From Methylophilales bacterium HTCC2181 (GTDB lineage Bacteria; Pseudomonadota; Gammaproteobacteria; Burkholderiales; Methylophilaceae): a stretch of 64,000 nucleotides of DNA. Each line of letters opens with the position of its first letter. Positions within the stretch are counted from its first letter, which is position 1. Shown here in pieces: positions 55,080 through 64,000 of this stretch. The notes under the pieces were generated by a model. The model saw only the letters and a program-made list of their open reading frames with translations, was not told the DNA's origin and ran no database searches. Both the position numbers and the translations under genes were made by a program. The stretch covers positions 930,001 to 994,000 of the forward strand of contig AAUX01000001.1 in NCBI GenBank assembly GCA_000168995.1, in the 5' to 3' direction.

Positions 55080-56018
55080 ATGTTTCTGACTATCGCTTTT
55101 TATCATTTTGTTGCCCTTGAGAATATCACCTCATTGCAAGCCCACATTCAACAGTTCTGCCAAGAGCATGAGATCAAGGGAACAATACTATTGGCCGATG
55201 AGGGCATCAACGGAACTATCTCGGGTGTGGAAGACAATATTCGTCACTTCCTACACTTTATCAAAAAAGATGAAGGATTAAATGGGGTGTTTAGCCCGCT
55301 AGAGCATAAGGAGTCATGGGCACACAGTAATCCATTTTACCGAATGAAGGTGAGGCTAAAAAAAGAGATTGTTGCGCTTGGTGTTGAGGGTGTGAGTCCG
55401 ACAAAAAAGGTCGGCACCTACGTGAGGCCTGAAGATTGGAATGCTCTGATCATCGACCCTGATACGGTCGTTATCGACACAAGGAATAACTATGAGGTGG
55501 ATATTGGCACCTTTAAGCATGCCATTAACCCAAAGACTGAAACCTTTAGGGAGTTTCCCGGTTATGTCGACGCCAACCTCAACCCCAAGTCACCGAAAAA
55601 AATTGCCATGTTCTGCACCGGCGGTATCCGTTGTGAAAAGGCCACCTCACTGATGCTAGAAAAAGGGTTTGATGAGGTCTACCACCTCCAAGGGGGTATA
55701 TTAAAATACCTGGAAACCGTGCCAGAGGAAGAGAGTTTGTGGAGTGGTGAGTGTTTTGTGTTTGATCAACGGGTGGCAGTGACTCACGGCTTACAGGAAG
55801 GCCAGTATGACCAATGCTACGCTTGCAGACATCCCTTGTCTCCTAAGGAGATGGTATCCAATTATTATATCAAAGGCGTAAGCTGCCCCCATTGTCACGA
55901 CAAACTCACTGATGATAAAAAAGCTAGCGTGATTGAACGACAAAAACAAATCGAACTGGCTAAGCTACGAGGCGAGGTTCATATCGGTAAAACATTACAT
56001 AAGGAAAGCCATGAGTAA
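55080..56018 (+). CDS. trhO: tRNA uridine(34) hydroxylase TrhO (rhodanese-domain)
   Basis: TrhO hydroxylates U34 of certain tRNAs using molecular oxygen. The 312-residue protein has the N-terminal UPF0176 domain (LADEGINGTISG near 40), a rhodanese domain with the active-site loop CTGGIRCEK (about 179-187), and a C-terminal zinc-binding part with CYACRHPLSPKE and CPHC. The divergent gap to ndk (94 bases) contains a TATAAA-like box at 55051-55056. Its stop overlaps the oxidoreductase start by 8 bases. Confidence 0.93.
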   Translation: MFLTIAFYHFVALENITSLQAHIQQFCQEHEIKGTILLADEGINGTISGVEDNIRHFLHFIKKDEGLNGVFSPLEHKESWAHSNPFYRMKVRLKKEIVALGVEGVSPTKKVGTYVRPEDWNALIIDPDTVVIDTRNNYEVDIGTFKHAINPKTETFREFPGYVDANLNPKSPKKIAMFCTGGIRCEKATSLMLEKGFDEVYHLQGGILKYLETVPEEESLWSGECFVFDQRVAVTHGLQEGQYDQCYACRHPLSPKEMVSNYYIKGVSCPHCHDKLTDDKKASVIERQKQIELAKLRGEVHIGKTLHKESHE

Positions 56019-57015
56019 AATACGATGGGGTATTGTGGGAGCTGCCAGAGTGAATGAGCGATTAATGCCTGCTATTATCCATTCTGCTGACGGTGAGCTT
56101 GTAGCCATAGGGAGTAGACGCCCAGGGGCTGCTAAGGAATGCCTCCTCAAGCACGCACCCGATCTCGAAGATCAAGTGCAGTGCTTTGATGGGTTAGATC
56201 AAGTGATCAATCATGAGCGTGTGGATGCCATCTATATTCCACTAGCTAATGAAGAACATGTACCCACCGCCCTCAAAGCCATTCGAGCAAAAAAACATGT
56301 CCTCATTGAAAAGCCGATGGCACTGAAATCTCAGGAAGTACAAATGCTGTTTGATGAAGCGAAGAAGTATCAGGTCAACATCATGGAAGGATTTATGTAT
56401 GCCTTTCATCCGCAGTTCGACCGTATCCAGAGTATTATTCACTCCAACATTATTGGCGAAGCGAATTATGCCCATTCCATGTTCTCGTTCCCTATTCAGC
56501 CGGCACGGTTTTACCGTATCAACCGATCGATGAAAAACGGTGGTGGCGCCCTCTGGGATATCGGTCCCTATGCCATCCATACCATCAGACAGTGCTTTAA
56601 AGAGAACCCCCAAAGGGTTTACGCACAAGCGGAATTGAATGAGCATGGCGCGGATATCTCAGCTACCGGGATGATTGATTTTAACAATCATAAGCGTGCG
56701 ACCTTTGACATTAGTTTTAACTGCACCCGGCGCTCAGAATTTGAGGTATTTGGTCCTAATGGCCGAGTGAAATGTCCGTCCGTATGGCAGCCCGAGGATC
56801 AGACCGCAAAAATTATCTATACGACCGAAAAGTCAGGGCTCACCCAAGAGATTGTGCCGAAGGCTAATCACTTTGATCGGGAAATCCAGCACTTTAATGA
56901 GGTAATTTTAAGGCGCATAACCCCGAAGTTAGATGAACAAGATGCGGTGTGGAATGCTAAAACGCTTGAAGGTATACAGAAGAGCATTGAGGCCAATATA
57001 TGGGTTAATCTGTAA
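56011..57015 (+). CDS. Gfo/Idh/MocA-family oxidoreductase
   Basis: The 334-residue NAD(P)-dependent dehydrogenase has a Rossmann start WGIVGAARVNERLMPA, the EKPMALKS motif (about 98-105) with the catalytic Lys, GFMYAFHPQFDR (about 126) and the GGGALWDIGPYAIHTIR segment (about 174). It is likely active on a sugar or inositol-type polyol, but the substrate is not defined. The start is ATG 56011 behind AAGGAAA; the longer frame to 55933 lies in trhO. It is coupled to the following HAD gene (TAATG). Confidence 0.88.
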   Translation: MSKIRWGIVGAARVNERLMPAIIHSADGELVAIGSRRPGAAKECLLKHAPDLEDQVQCFDGLDQVINHERVDAIYIPLANEEHVPTALKAIRAKKHVLIEKPMALKSQEVQMLFDEAKKYQVNIMEGFMYAFHPQFDRIQSIIHSNIIGEANYAHSMFSFPIQPARFYRINRSMKNGGGALWDIGPYAIHTIRQCFKENPQRVYAQAELNEHGADISATGMIDFNNHKRATFDISFNCTRRSEFEVFGPNGRVKCPSVWQPEDQTAKIIYTTEKSGLTQEIVPKANHFDREIQHFNEVILRRITPKLDEQDAVWNAKTLEGIQKSIEANIWVNL

Positions 57016-57665
57016 TGAGCAAGGCTTGGATTTTTGACTTTGATGGGACGTTAGTTCATTCGGAGACTTTAATAACTAAATGTTTTCAGCGCATCACCAA
57101 ACAATTAGCGCCCCAAAGGGTGCAAATTGCACAAAAGATTCTCATTGGCCCTCCTCTACGGCAAACTGTAGCAGAAATCTTAGGTTCACCAGAGCATCCT
57201 CTGATCGATGAGTTCATCAGTGCTTTTATTCAGCTGCATGATGATAGGGTACTAACCCATACAAAACCATATCCATACGCTGATGACACTCTAAAAAAAC
57301 TCTATCGGCAAGGCATAAAAATGGCTATCGCTACTAATAAAAGAGTTGCTCCTACCCAAAAAATTATCAATCATTTTGGTTGGGAAAAATTTTTTATTCA
57401 GGTGGAATGTTCAGATAGCACCCCATCCCTTCGAAGCAAAAATGAAATGATAAGTACCATTATCTCAAAAGATAGTGACTTTAAGGGTTCGTATTTCGTT
57501 GGAGATACGGTCAATGATGGTTTAAGCGCAAACGATAATAGCCTTCCCTTTATTAAAGCTAGCTTTGGATACGGAAGAAAACAAGACTGGTCTCAAATTA
57601 AAATATTATTATCAGTCGATGATTTTAAAGCCATAGAGACTTTTGTAGTTAACCATGGAGGCTAA
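57015..57665 (+). CDS. HAD-superfamily phosphatase
   Basis: The 216-residue Gph-like HAD hydrolase has motif I DFDGTLVHS (Asp8/Asp10), motif II ATNKRVAP (about 110-117), and GDTVNDGLSA as motif IV. It follows the Gfo/Idh oxidoreductase gene with one-base coupling, so both may act on one metabolite, but no substrate is evident. It is the third HAD enzyme of this subtype in the window. It ends 43 bases before the convergent end of the polysaccharide locus. Confidence 0.83.
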   Translation: MSKAWIFDFDGTLVHSETLITKCFQRITKQLAPQRVQIAQKILIGPPLRQTVAEILGSPEHPLIDEFISAFIQLHDDRVLTHTKPYPYADDTLKKLYRQGIKMAIATNKRVAPTQKIINHFGWEKFFIQVECSDSTPSLRSKNEMISTIISKDSDFKGSYFVGDTVNDGLSANDNSLPFIKASFGYGRKQDWSQIKILLSVDDFKAIETFVVNHGG

Positions 57666-57708
57666 TAATTCATGCGAAGATCAAGGTGGGGTGAGTTTCT
57701 TTCCTGAG

Positions 57709-59568
57709 CTAAACTTTAACACTTTTCGTTTTCTTTAAAGCCATATCTTTGGGTTGATAATCCTCCACCCAATTTTTTATTTCCCTCTTTATTGTATGTT
57801 CATCTTTTTCATTGATAGTGCCAATCCATTTAAGGAGATTGCCTACCCATAAACCACTAACTTTCTTAGCGTTGGCGATAAAAATTTTATTATGTAGGGT
57901 CGGCAACACTTTTTCATGGTCCATCAAAAGCTCTTCATATAGCTTCTCTCCTGGACGTGTGCCCGAAAAAGTAATTTTAATTTCTTTTTCCGAAAAGCCT
58001 GAAAGCTTAATCATATTTCTTGCTAAATCTAGAATCTTCACAGGGACACCCATATCAAGCACAAAAATCTCCCCTCGCCTGCCAAGTAAGCATGACTGTA
58101 ATACAAGTTGCGTGGCCTCAGGGATGGACATGAAGAAACGTGTCATCAACTTATGAGTCACAGTAACTGGACCACCATTAGCAATCTGCTCGCGAAACTT
58201 TGGGATAACACTGCCACTGCTCCCCAAAACATTCCCGAACCTCACGCTTACAAAGCTTGTCCCGGTTTTTTTTTGAAGGCTTTGGCAGACCATTTCGGAC
58301 ATGCGCTTTGTTGCCCCCATAACATTGGTCGGATTAACTGCCTTATCAGTTGAAATTAGAATAAATTTAGGCACTCTAGCCTTAATGGCTGCCTTTGCTA
58401 TTGTATGCGTCCCGATTACATTGTTATAAATACATTGTGCTACGTTTATATTTTCCATGAGCGGTACATGCTTGTATGCGGCTGCATGAAATACTACGCT
58501 AGGCTTAAACTTTGACAATACATTATCAGTTAAATTTACGTTCTTAACGTCAGCGACAACGTAGGTTATGTTGGATTGAGCTCGAGTACTGTCAAGTTCT
58601 TGTTGGAGTCCATATAAAGCATACTCGGAATGATCAATGCAGACCAAACAACTTGGGTTGAATTGGAGTATTTGACGGCATAATTCTGAACCAATAGACC
58701 CGGCAGCACCGCTAACAACAATCGACTTACCCTTAATTAGCTCTTGTAATCCGGAGGAGTCGATTTCTACCGGTTCACGACCAAGCAGGTCTTCTACTTT
58801 CACTGGCCTTATCTGTGAAATAGTCATTCGACCGGAAATTATGTCATCCAGTGAAGGGGCGGTAAGTACCTTTTTTTTCTGTATCAGGGCTGTATCTAAA
58901 ATTATTTTCCGGTCGGCATTAGTGAGGCTTGTTGATGCAATAACAATATGCTGATATTCTAAAGATGAGCTAAGGGTAGGGAGCATAGACAAGGATCCAA
59001 GAACCTTAACCCCGGCAATCTCTCGGTTTTTCATCGATGGGTTTGAATCTAGTGCCCCGACCACCCTCCACTCCTTACTGTATCTAAATTCCTTAATAAG
59101 GTTTGCCGCCGTACGATCTGCTCCAATCACAATAAGTGGCTCACCTGACAGCGAGCCTACAAAAAATAATTGTCTCTCTCTGATTAATCGATATAAAAGA
59201 CGGCCACCACCAATAAAAGAAATAGCTAAAATTAAATTTAACACGACAATGGATCGCGGGATTATGAAGTCAAGACTGTAGGTGAGGACGATAATGCCAA
59301 ACAATATTCCAACTAAGGACAATGCAATGACAATCTTCTGAAGCTCAATCATTCCAGAAAAACGCCAAGTACCTCGATATAAACCTAGCCCAAACAAAGC
59401 GGTGATCTCGAATAAAATAAGATAGGGCGCACAATTAAGCATGACCAAGAAATGTTCTTGTGGAATTGAAAAATTAAACCTAAGTAAATAACCGATATAC
59501 CAGGCACATAATAGACTTATTAGATCGTAAGCAATGACTATGGGTTTTTTAAATCTTTCAACATTCAT
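57709..59568 (-). CDS. FlaA1/CapD-type NDP-sugar dehydratase (polysaccharide biosynthesis)
   Basis: The long membrane form, as in WbpM/PglF, makes 4-keto-6-deoxy sugar nucleotides, probably from UDP-GlcNAc. The 619-residue protein has about four N-terminal helices (8-130). A first Rossmann-like part follows (LIVIGADRTAANL, near 145), then the catalytic SDR domain with GAAGSIGSELCRQ (about 286-298), YKHVPLMEN and STDKAVNPTNVMGATKR (about 397-413). It is the last gene of the surface-glycan block. It probably makes the initiating deoxysugar for the PglC-like enzyme encoded just upstream (inference). Confidence 0.9.
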   Translation of the reverse strand: MNVERFKKPIVIAYDLISLLCAWYIGYLLRFNFSIPQEHFLVMLNCAPYLILFEITALFGLGLYRGTWRFSGMIELQKIVIALSLVGILFGIIVLTYSLDFIIPRSIVVLNLILAISFIGGGRLLYRLIRERQLFFVGSLSGEPLIVIGADRTAANLIKEFRYSKEWRVVGALDSNPSMKNREIAGVKVLGSLSMLPTLSSSLEYQHIVIASTSLTNADRKIILDTALIQKKKVLTAPSLDDIISGRMTISQIRPVKVEDLLGREPVEIDSSGLQELIKGKSIVVSGAAGSIGSELCRQILQFNPSCLVCIDHSEYALYGLQQELDSTRAQSNITYVVADVKNVNLTDNVLSKFKPSVVFHAAAYKHVPLMENINVAQCIYNNVIGTHTIAKAAIKARVPKFILISTDKAVNPTNVMGATKRMSEMVCQSLQKKTGTSFVSVRFGNVLGSSGSVIPKFREQIANGGPVTVTHKLMTRFFMSIPEATQLVLQSCLLGRRGEIFVLDMGVPVKILDLARNMIKLSGFSEKEIKITFSGTRPGEKLYEELLMDHEKVLPTLHNKIFIANAKKVSGLWVGNLLKWIGTINEKDEHTIKREIKNWVEDYQPKDMALKKTKSVKV

Positions 59569-59585
59569 TATTTAATTGGGCAGCC

Positions 59586-60146
59586 TTAATGAGAAATATC
59601 ACTCTTTGTAAATATTTTTTTTAGGGTTATTAGCAGGATATACATATCAAAAAGTGTACATTTTTTACGGTTATATTGTAAGTCATAATCAACTTTATCC
59701 TCTATAGAGAGGTGGTCCCGCCCTTTGATTTGGGCTAGCCCTGTCAGTCCGGGTCTAAGCTTATGTAGCGCGTTGTTGGTTCTGAGTGTTACTAGGTCAT
59801 GCTGATTAAATAGAGCCGGCCTGGGGCCGACCAGGCTCATATCCCCAAGAAAAACTGACCACAGCTGAGGAACTTCATCCAAGCTAGTCTTTCGTAAAAA
59901 AGACCCGATAGGGGTAAGGTATTTTTTTGGGTCGTCCATCAGGTGGGTGGCAATATCTGGGCTATCAATGTGCATGGTCCTAAATTTCGGCATGGCTATG
60001 ACCTTGTTGAACCTTCCTATTCTTTTAGACCAATGAATTGCCGGGCCGGTCGACGTTAAACGCACTGCCAGTCCTATAACTACCATCGGTATACTTAACA
60101 TAAGCAGCAGTAACGTTGACAACATGATATCAATAAGCCGCTTCAT
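59586..60146 (-). CDS. Initiating sugar (phosphoglycosyl) transferase, PglC-like
   Basis: This small monotopic phosphoglycosyl transferase moves a sugar-1-phosphate to undecaprenyl phosphate, the first membrane step of surface-glycan synthesis. The 186-residue protein has one N-terminal re-entrant helix (about 6-28), the KFRTM motif (about 54-58), RKTSLDEVPQLW (Asp-Glu catalytic dyad, about 84-95) and SLVGPRPAL. It lacks the extra N-terminal membrane region of WcaJ/WbaP. It is coupled in order to CapD-like and GT4 genes. Confidence 0.9.
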   Translation of the reverse strand: MKRLIDIMLSTLLLLMLSIPMVVIGLAVRLTSTGPAIHWSKRIGRFNKVIAMPKFRTMHIDSPDIATHLMDDPKKYLTPIGSFLRKTSLDEVPQLWSVFLGDMSLVGPRPALFNQHDLVTLRTNNALHKLRPGLTGLAQIKGRDHLSIEDKVDYDLQYNRKKCTLFDMYILLITLKKIFTKSDISH

Positions 60147-60189
60147 CTAATCAAGTCTCAGTAAGCATAAAAAGATAAGGGTCATCATT

Positions 60190-61323
60190 TTATTGCTCCA
60201 AGATGTCACGGTAGAATTTTACCCATAATGACGTCACACTATCGGCATTGAAATCTTTAATGGCTCTTTGGTAGGCAAAGTCTCCCAAGCTTTGAAGTAA
60301 CACAGGGTCAGCATTCAGCCTGTTAATGCAAGCTGCGATAGCATCGATGTCTCGTGGGGGATGAAGCAACCCTGACTTATCACTAACAATGGCGTCACTA
60401 ATACCGTATATATCAGAACCCATTGCCGGTATACCTACCGATGCCGCCTCAATAATAACAGAGCCAAAACCTTCTCGGTGACTAGGAAGCGTTAGCACGT
60501 CACCGGCAGATAAGAAGTGCTCAGGCGTGGATGAGTAGCCGACAAATTTAATGTTGCCTAAAAGGCCAGGAAAATCATCCGCAACCCTGCCGACAACATT
60601 CTCCTCGTCAGGGCCGACCACAATGAGATATATTGCAGGGTTTGCTATACGCTCTAGGGCTTCTATCAGCTCATAGATACCCTTAGCCTCTGAAAGCCTC
60701 GCAATAAATACTAGGCACAATGCATCGTCGGGTATGGCCAGCTGCTGCCTAATACCCCTCCTTTTATCTTGGTTAAATTTAAACTTATGGGTATCAACGC
60801 CAGATATGGAGCCCGCTCCCAAAACCTTTCCCTTACCTTTATGGAGAATGCCTTGCTCATGAAGAAATGTTAACTGGGAATTGCTATCAACTAAACAGTC
60901 AGTCGTTAGAGCGCCTGTAACTCTATCAGCAAGCTTTAAAACACAGGCTCTAATACCCTTATTATGAGCCCAGACCTGTCCCGTAAAAATATGGATTCTT
61001 TTTTTAAATCGTAATACGTAACCGAGGATTGCGGTGAAAAATCCCATTTTTGGTGTAATGGAATGGATGCAATCAAATCTATTTGTTAACATAAAAAGAA
61101 AAAGCATAAAAAAAGTAAGCATGTCTCCATGTAAACTTATCCCCCTATTAACAGGAATCTTATGGATTTTTACAACAATACCTTTTTCTTCAAGCATGGG
61201 AAGCCGATCAAAATTCCCGACTAATGTCACGTCATAAATTTTTGACAGTGATCTCAGGTGGTTGATAAGAAAGTGATTGACTACGTACTCAACGTTTACA
61301 ACAAGACAAAGTTTTTTCCTCAA
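60190..61323 (-). CDS. Glycosyltransferase, GT4 family
   Basis: The 377-residue GT-B enzyme has an N-terminal acceptor domain (LCLVVNVEYVVNHF) and a C-terminal nucleotide-sugar domain. The latter shows LVFIARLSEAKGIYELIEAL (about 209-228) and SHREGFGSVIIEAASVGIP (about 281-299), with the E-x7-E pattern. It resembles N,N'-diacetylbacillosamine alpha-1,3-N-acetylgalactosaminyltransferase-type enzymes and may add the second sugar after the PglC-like step (inference). It is separated from the GT2 gene by 125 bases in which I see no recognisable feature. Confidence 0.87.
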   Translation of the reverse strand: MRKKLCLVVNVEYVVNHFLINHLRSLSKIYDVTLVGNFDRLPMLEEKGIVVKIHKIPVNRGISLHGDMLTFFMLFLFMLTNRFDCIHSITPKMGFFTAILGYVLRFKKRIHIFTGQVWAHNKGIRACVLKLADRVTGALTTDCLVDSNSQLTFLHEQGILHKGKGKVLGAGSISGVDTHKFKFNQDKRRGIRQQLAIPDDALCLVFIARLSEAKGIYELIEALERIANPAIYLIVVGPDEENVVGRVADDFPGLLGNIKFVGYSSTPEHFLSAGDVLTLPSHREGFGSVIIEAASVGIPAMGSDIYGISDAIVSDKSGLLHPPRDIDAIAACINRLNADPVLLQSLGDFAYQRAIKDFNADSVTSLWVKFYRDILEQ

Positions 61324-61448
61324 AATCTTATACTCTCTAACTTACAAACACTCTCAGAACCTATATACGTATTTATTTTAATTACTGGGCGTGCCGGTGG
61401 CATAATGTTTAGCCAAGCATCAAAAATTAAAATTTTTTGAGCAAGCAA

Positions 61449-62300
61449 TTATCTTAACCTCAAAATCTTTTGGCATTTTCTCAAAACACTCATTAATTCA
61501 GATTGGCGATGATAAAGGAACCAATAAGGGTAGATGAGCCAATAAAAAAAATGTAGGTACGTTGGTGCTGATCTTATTGAATAATAATAAAGCCGCAATG
61601 GAATGAACAAGTATTCAGCATATTGTAATTTTGAAGATCTGAGGTTACCCGAAGTATTATCGACATGCACTCGGTAAAAAAAAGTTGTTTTTGAGGTTGT
61701 TTGCATATCCCCATGCCATACCAATTGATTTGTAATCGCCCTGTCAATACCAATAATAGGTTCTTTAATTAGACTGAGATCCTGCTTGAGCAATAGGATT
61801 CGGTTAAATAATCCATACATTCTTAGCGCGAGGTGGGGTGTGTTGACTAAAGCTCCTAAAAAGTTTTCTTTTGTCATAGCTTTAAGAGTGCATCCGCTTG
61901 TTTTCTTTCCCTCACCATCAATAAAACATACCTTACTTGTAACAGACAGATCGTCGGGACCGAATTCATCAACTAACGTTGCAATGTAATTCTTCTCCCA
62001 TAGATCGTCCGCGGCTGCCCACATAAAATAGGTTCCGGTGGCCTTTGTAAGAACATTGAGAAAGTTCAAGGCTACCCCCTTATTGGTCGGTTGTTTTTCA
62101 TACCTTACTCTTGGGTCTTTTTTTGCATAGTCAAGACAGATTATTGGGGTGTTATCTGTAGACCCGTTATCAGAGATTAAAATTTCAATATTGGGGTAAG
62201 TCTGACTCAAAATAGATTCCAGAGTCTCCGTAAGATATTTAGCACCATTGAATACAGGCACACCTACGCTAACCAACGGGACTAATTTAGTATCAATCAT
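61449..62300 (-). CDS. Glycosyltransferase, GT2 family
   Basis: The 283-residue GT-A enzyme has the start VSVGVPVFNGAKYLTETLESIL, the ISDNGSTDNT donor site (about 42-51) and the DXD-like ADDLW segment (about 95-99), followed by a helical C-terminal region with an aromatic LHFFYWLIYPYWFLYH stretch that may lie on the membrane. It overlaps the flippase gene by 4 bases (ATGA). Donor and acceptor are unknown. Confidence 0.85.
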   Translation of the reverse strand: MIDTKLVPLVSVGVPVFNGAKYLTETLESILSQTYPNIEILISDNGSTDNTPIICLDYAKKDPRVRYEKQPTNKGVALNFLNVLTKATGTYFMWAAADDLWEKNYIATLVDEFGPDDLSVTSKVCFIDGEGKKTSGCTLKAMTKENFLGALVNTPHLALRMYGLFNRILLLKQDLSLIKEPIIGIDRAITNQLVWHGDMQTTSKTTFFYRVHVDNTSGNLRSSKLQYAEYLFIPLRLYYYSIRSAPTYLHFFYWLIYPYWFLYHRQSELMSVLRKCQKILRLR

Positions 62301-63805
62301 TTTGTTTTAATTAAGGGTAAAAACATATTCAACATCAAAGGTCTGAGCGTCGAAGACATAAAGACTGCAAATGCTACAGAAATAAACCAAACTACAATAT
62401 AAAATAACAGTTTCGTTAATTCGCTCTCTAGGTTCACGTAGACTGTTGCTCTAAAAAATATTACCACAGAGACAATGTATGCCATGGGCTTTAAAATATC
62501 CTCCACATACCAAGTTCTTTTTTCTGTTCGCAAAAGTTTCTTAAACATAAAATGCATGCCCACACTAACGTACCCCAAATTTAACAAGACCCATATCCAT
62601 GCAGCACCAACTCCACCATACATTGGGGTAAAAATATATATTGAAGGAAGTATAAAAATAACCCCCACAAGATTAACCCAAAGACCAAACCGAGTCCAAC
62701 CATAAGCCAACTGAATCTGGTAAGGCATCCAAACTAAACAATTCAAAAAGCAACCAAGCACAAGAGGAAGCAATATGGGTGAAACATTAGAGGCCAATTC
62801 TGCATCCCCCGTCCATAAGAAGACTATATCATTGCGAAAAAAAAGTAGGATTGCAGCAAAGGACCCTACTAGCAAGGAAACCATCTGCGACCCTTGGTGG
62901 TAGAGTTTACATAAACCAACATCTTTTTTATTGGCGACAAGATCAACAAATTTTGGGTAATAAGCTTGGCTCATGGGTAATGCAAGTAGCAACGTAGATG
63001 AGGCAACGGTCCATGCTAAGGTGTAATGTCCATACACCTCCAGCGATAACAAGCCTGACAACAAGATCTTGTCAAATTGAGTCATCATAATTGCGAGTAA
63101 TGAGATGCCAGACATACCTATTGCAAACTTCCAAACTCGCCGTATGGATAAAAACGAGGCTACCGGATTCCCTTTTTTTTTTGGGAGATAGTAGTAGGTA
63201 AAAACCATTAGCATTAATAAGGAGATCATAGAGGCGGCCAGTTGCCACATAAAGAACGCTACAATTGAATTGTTTACCATGGAAAGTATCAATAAAGCCC
63301 CACCAAATCTTGTCAAAGAAGCGAGACCAGTAATCATATTTGCAGCTACCTGTTTTTCAATGCCAAGAAGTGATCGAAGATAAATCAGCTCTAAAGGTCT
63401 TAAGGCTATAATTGCTCCCATAAAGATGACAGCATTACTTATAGTATTGGATGATATATTTTCTGCTTTAAGCCAGTTGTAAGCAATAAAATCAGACGAT
63501 CCCCATACCAATAAAAATATAATAGTAGCCATAAAAAGTAGCACGTATTCGACGCTTCGCAATAAATTTTTTATCGATATTGAGGTATATTTTCCAGCCT
63601 TAAACCTTGCCATTTCACGGTTTAGTGTTTGTGAGAAACCCAGATCAAGAACAATCAAACACGCCTGCAGGGTTATGAATAATCCGATTAAGCCGTAAGC
63701 CTCCATGCCTAGATACTTAATATAAAATGGAAGAAATACAATACTCATCAGAGCCGTCCAGCCCTGCCCTAAAAAGTTGGCAACAACATTCTTTTTTAAT
63801 GACAT
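62297..63805 (-). CDS. Wzx-like polysaccharide flippase (PST/MOP family)
   Basis: The 502-residue polytopic protein has about 12-14 hydrophobic helices, starting VANFLGQGWTALMSIVFLPFYIKYLG, the N-terminus typical of O-antigen/lipid-II-type flippases. It would move lipid-linked oligosaccharide across the inner membrane. It contains an A10 run (minus) in a cytoplasmic PKKKGN loop, which is not unusual for this AT-rich sequence. It is coupled to the GT2 gene and lies 33 bases downstream of the truncated hydroxylase-like gene. Confidence 0.87.
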   Translation of the reverse strand: MSLKKNVVANFLGQGWTALMSIVFLPFYIKYLGMEAYGLIGLFITLQACLIVLDLGFSQTLNREMARFKAGKYTSISIKNLLRSVEYVLLFMATIIFLLVWGSSDFIAYNWLKAENISSNTISNAVIFMGAIIALRPLELIYLRSLLGIEKQVAANMITGLASLTRFGGALLILSMVNNSIVAFFMWQLAASMISLLMLMVFTYYYLPKKKGNPVASFLSIRRVWKFAIGMSGISLLAIMMTQFDKILLSGLLSLEVYGHYTLAWTVASSTLLLALPMSQAYYPKFVDLVANKKDVGLCKLYHQGSQMVSLLVGSFAAILLFFRNDIVFLWTGDAELASNVSPILLPLVLGCFLNCLVWMPYQIQLAYGWTRFGLWVNLVGVIFILPSIYIFTPMYGGVGAAWIWVLLNLGYVSVGMHFMFKKLLRTEKRTWYVEDILKPMAYIVSVVIFFRATVYVNLESELTKLLFYIVVWFISVAFAVFMSSTLRPLMLNMFLPLIKTK

Positions 63806-63838
63806 TAAATTAAATGCACTCTTACGTGTAAAGAATAC

Positions 63839-64000
63839 TTATCGAGTACGTTTAAGGTAACCATCTGGAGCAACGGTAATGAGCAGTTTATTTTGTATGC
63901 TTTTGTCTATTTCAAACTCTGAATGTGTTTTAAGGTATTCCCATACCGCTGTTTTTGGGTTGTCACCAGAGCCCCAAGGGCGATCTGGAAACATATCTGC
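63839..64000 (-). CDS. Cephalosporin-hydroxylase-family protein, C-terminal fragment (5' end outside window)
   Basis: The minus-strand frame comes in from the right edge and stops with TAA at 63841-63839. The 53 visible residues include MFPDRPWGSGDNPKTAVWEY and TVAPDGYLKRTR at the end. This matches the C-terminus of the CmcI-like (cephalosporin hydroxylase) family, which in glycan loci is a SAM-dependent methyltransferase-like protein. It belongs to the same transcript direction as the flippase and is probably part of the polysaccharide locus. The annotation as hydroxylase is historical and the real activity is unknown. Confidence 0.75.
   Translation of the reverse strand, partial: ADMFPDRPWGSGDNPKTAVWEYLKTHSEFEIDKSIQNKLLITVAPDGYLKRTR

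Noticed and set aside
57015-57665. Taking this HAD gene as the true phosphoglycolate phosphatase.
   Set aside because: Three similar HAD genes exist in the window and the sequence does not separate their substrates; the ubiG-linked one is the better candidate.
61258-61440. A plus-strand 60-codon frame across the start of the GT4 gene and the gap that follows.
   Set aside because: It is mostly antisense to the start of a real gene, has no family-like sequence and no convincing ribosome-binding site.

Overview
The window reads as chromosome of a low-GC, gene-dense betaproteobacterium, most probably a methylotroph of the Methylophilaceae type (inference). The two main reasons are a complete mxaRSACKL block, whose products mature periplasmic PQQ methanol dehydrogenase, and housekeeping gene strings with betaproteobacterial order: rne / rluC-gph-Rieske-sppA, ndk-rlmN-ispG-hisS-yfgM-bamB-der, and hfq-hflX-hflK-hflC-DUF2065-hisZ-purA. 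Genes are packed tightly, with many 4-8 nt start/stop overlaps and several convergent overlaps. Only one stretch without any gene exceeds 300 bases: the rluC/rne divergent gap at 8592-8951.

Left part (1-14.5 kb): the tail of a SPINDLY-type O-GlcNAc-transferase-like gene, then tsaE-amiC-miaA (minus), queG and pgi (plus), rluC-gph-Rieske-sppA (minus), rne behind a 360-base leader (plus), orn-crcB (minus), an M48 membrane protease with queD (plus), and a SYLF lipid-binding-type exported protein (minus). This is ordinary tRNA/RNA processing, envelope and central metabolism.

Middle accessory part (14.6-28 kb): one minus-strand operon runs muconolactone-isomerase-like gene, mxaR, S, A, C, K, L, behind a structured leader. 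Upstream of it a second minus-strand pair encodes a very large orphan secretin (1061 aa) and an exported protein with four regularly spaced four-cysteine repeats (637 aa). I recognise neither as part of a known machine, and no pilus or type II secretion partners are nearby. A tRNA-Ser(GGA) gene lies just upstream of this pair. On the plus strand an aldehyde dehydrogenase and its usual DUF779 partner follow, then the 4.5S SRP RNA.

Right part (28-57.7 kb): dnaX-ybaB-recR (plus); a long minus-strand housekeeping run purA/hisZ/hflCKX/hfq/gltX/rimO/ZIP/pgeF/rluD, headed at its downstream end by mtaD-ubiG-gph (SAM salvage and ubiquinone synthesis); bamD (plus); der-bamB-yfgM with two orphan oligopeptide-ABC ATPases, hisS, ispG, cysC, rlmN and ndk (minus); and trhO with a Gfo/Idh oxidoreductase and a HAD phosphatase (plus).

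Right edge (57.7-64 kb): a minus-strand surface-polysaccharide locus with a FlaA1/CapD-type dehydratase, a PglC-type initiating sugar transferase, GT4 and GT2 glycosyltransferases, a Wzx-type flippase, and the C-terminus of a cephalosporin-hydroxylase-family protein cut by the window end. The least understood element in the window is the secretin plus four-cysteine-repeat protein pair at 20.4-25.5 kb.
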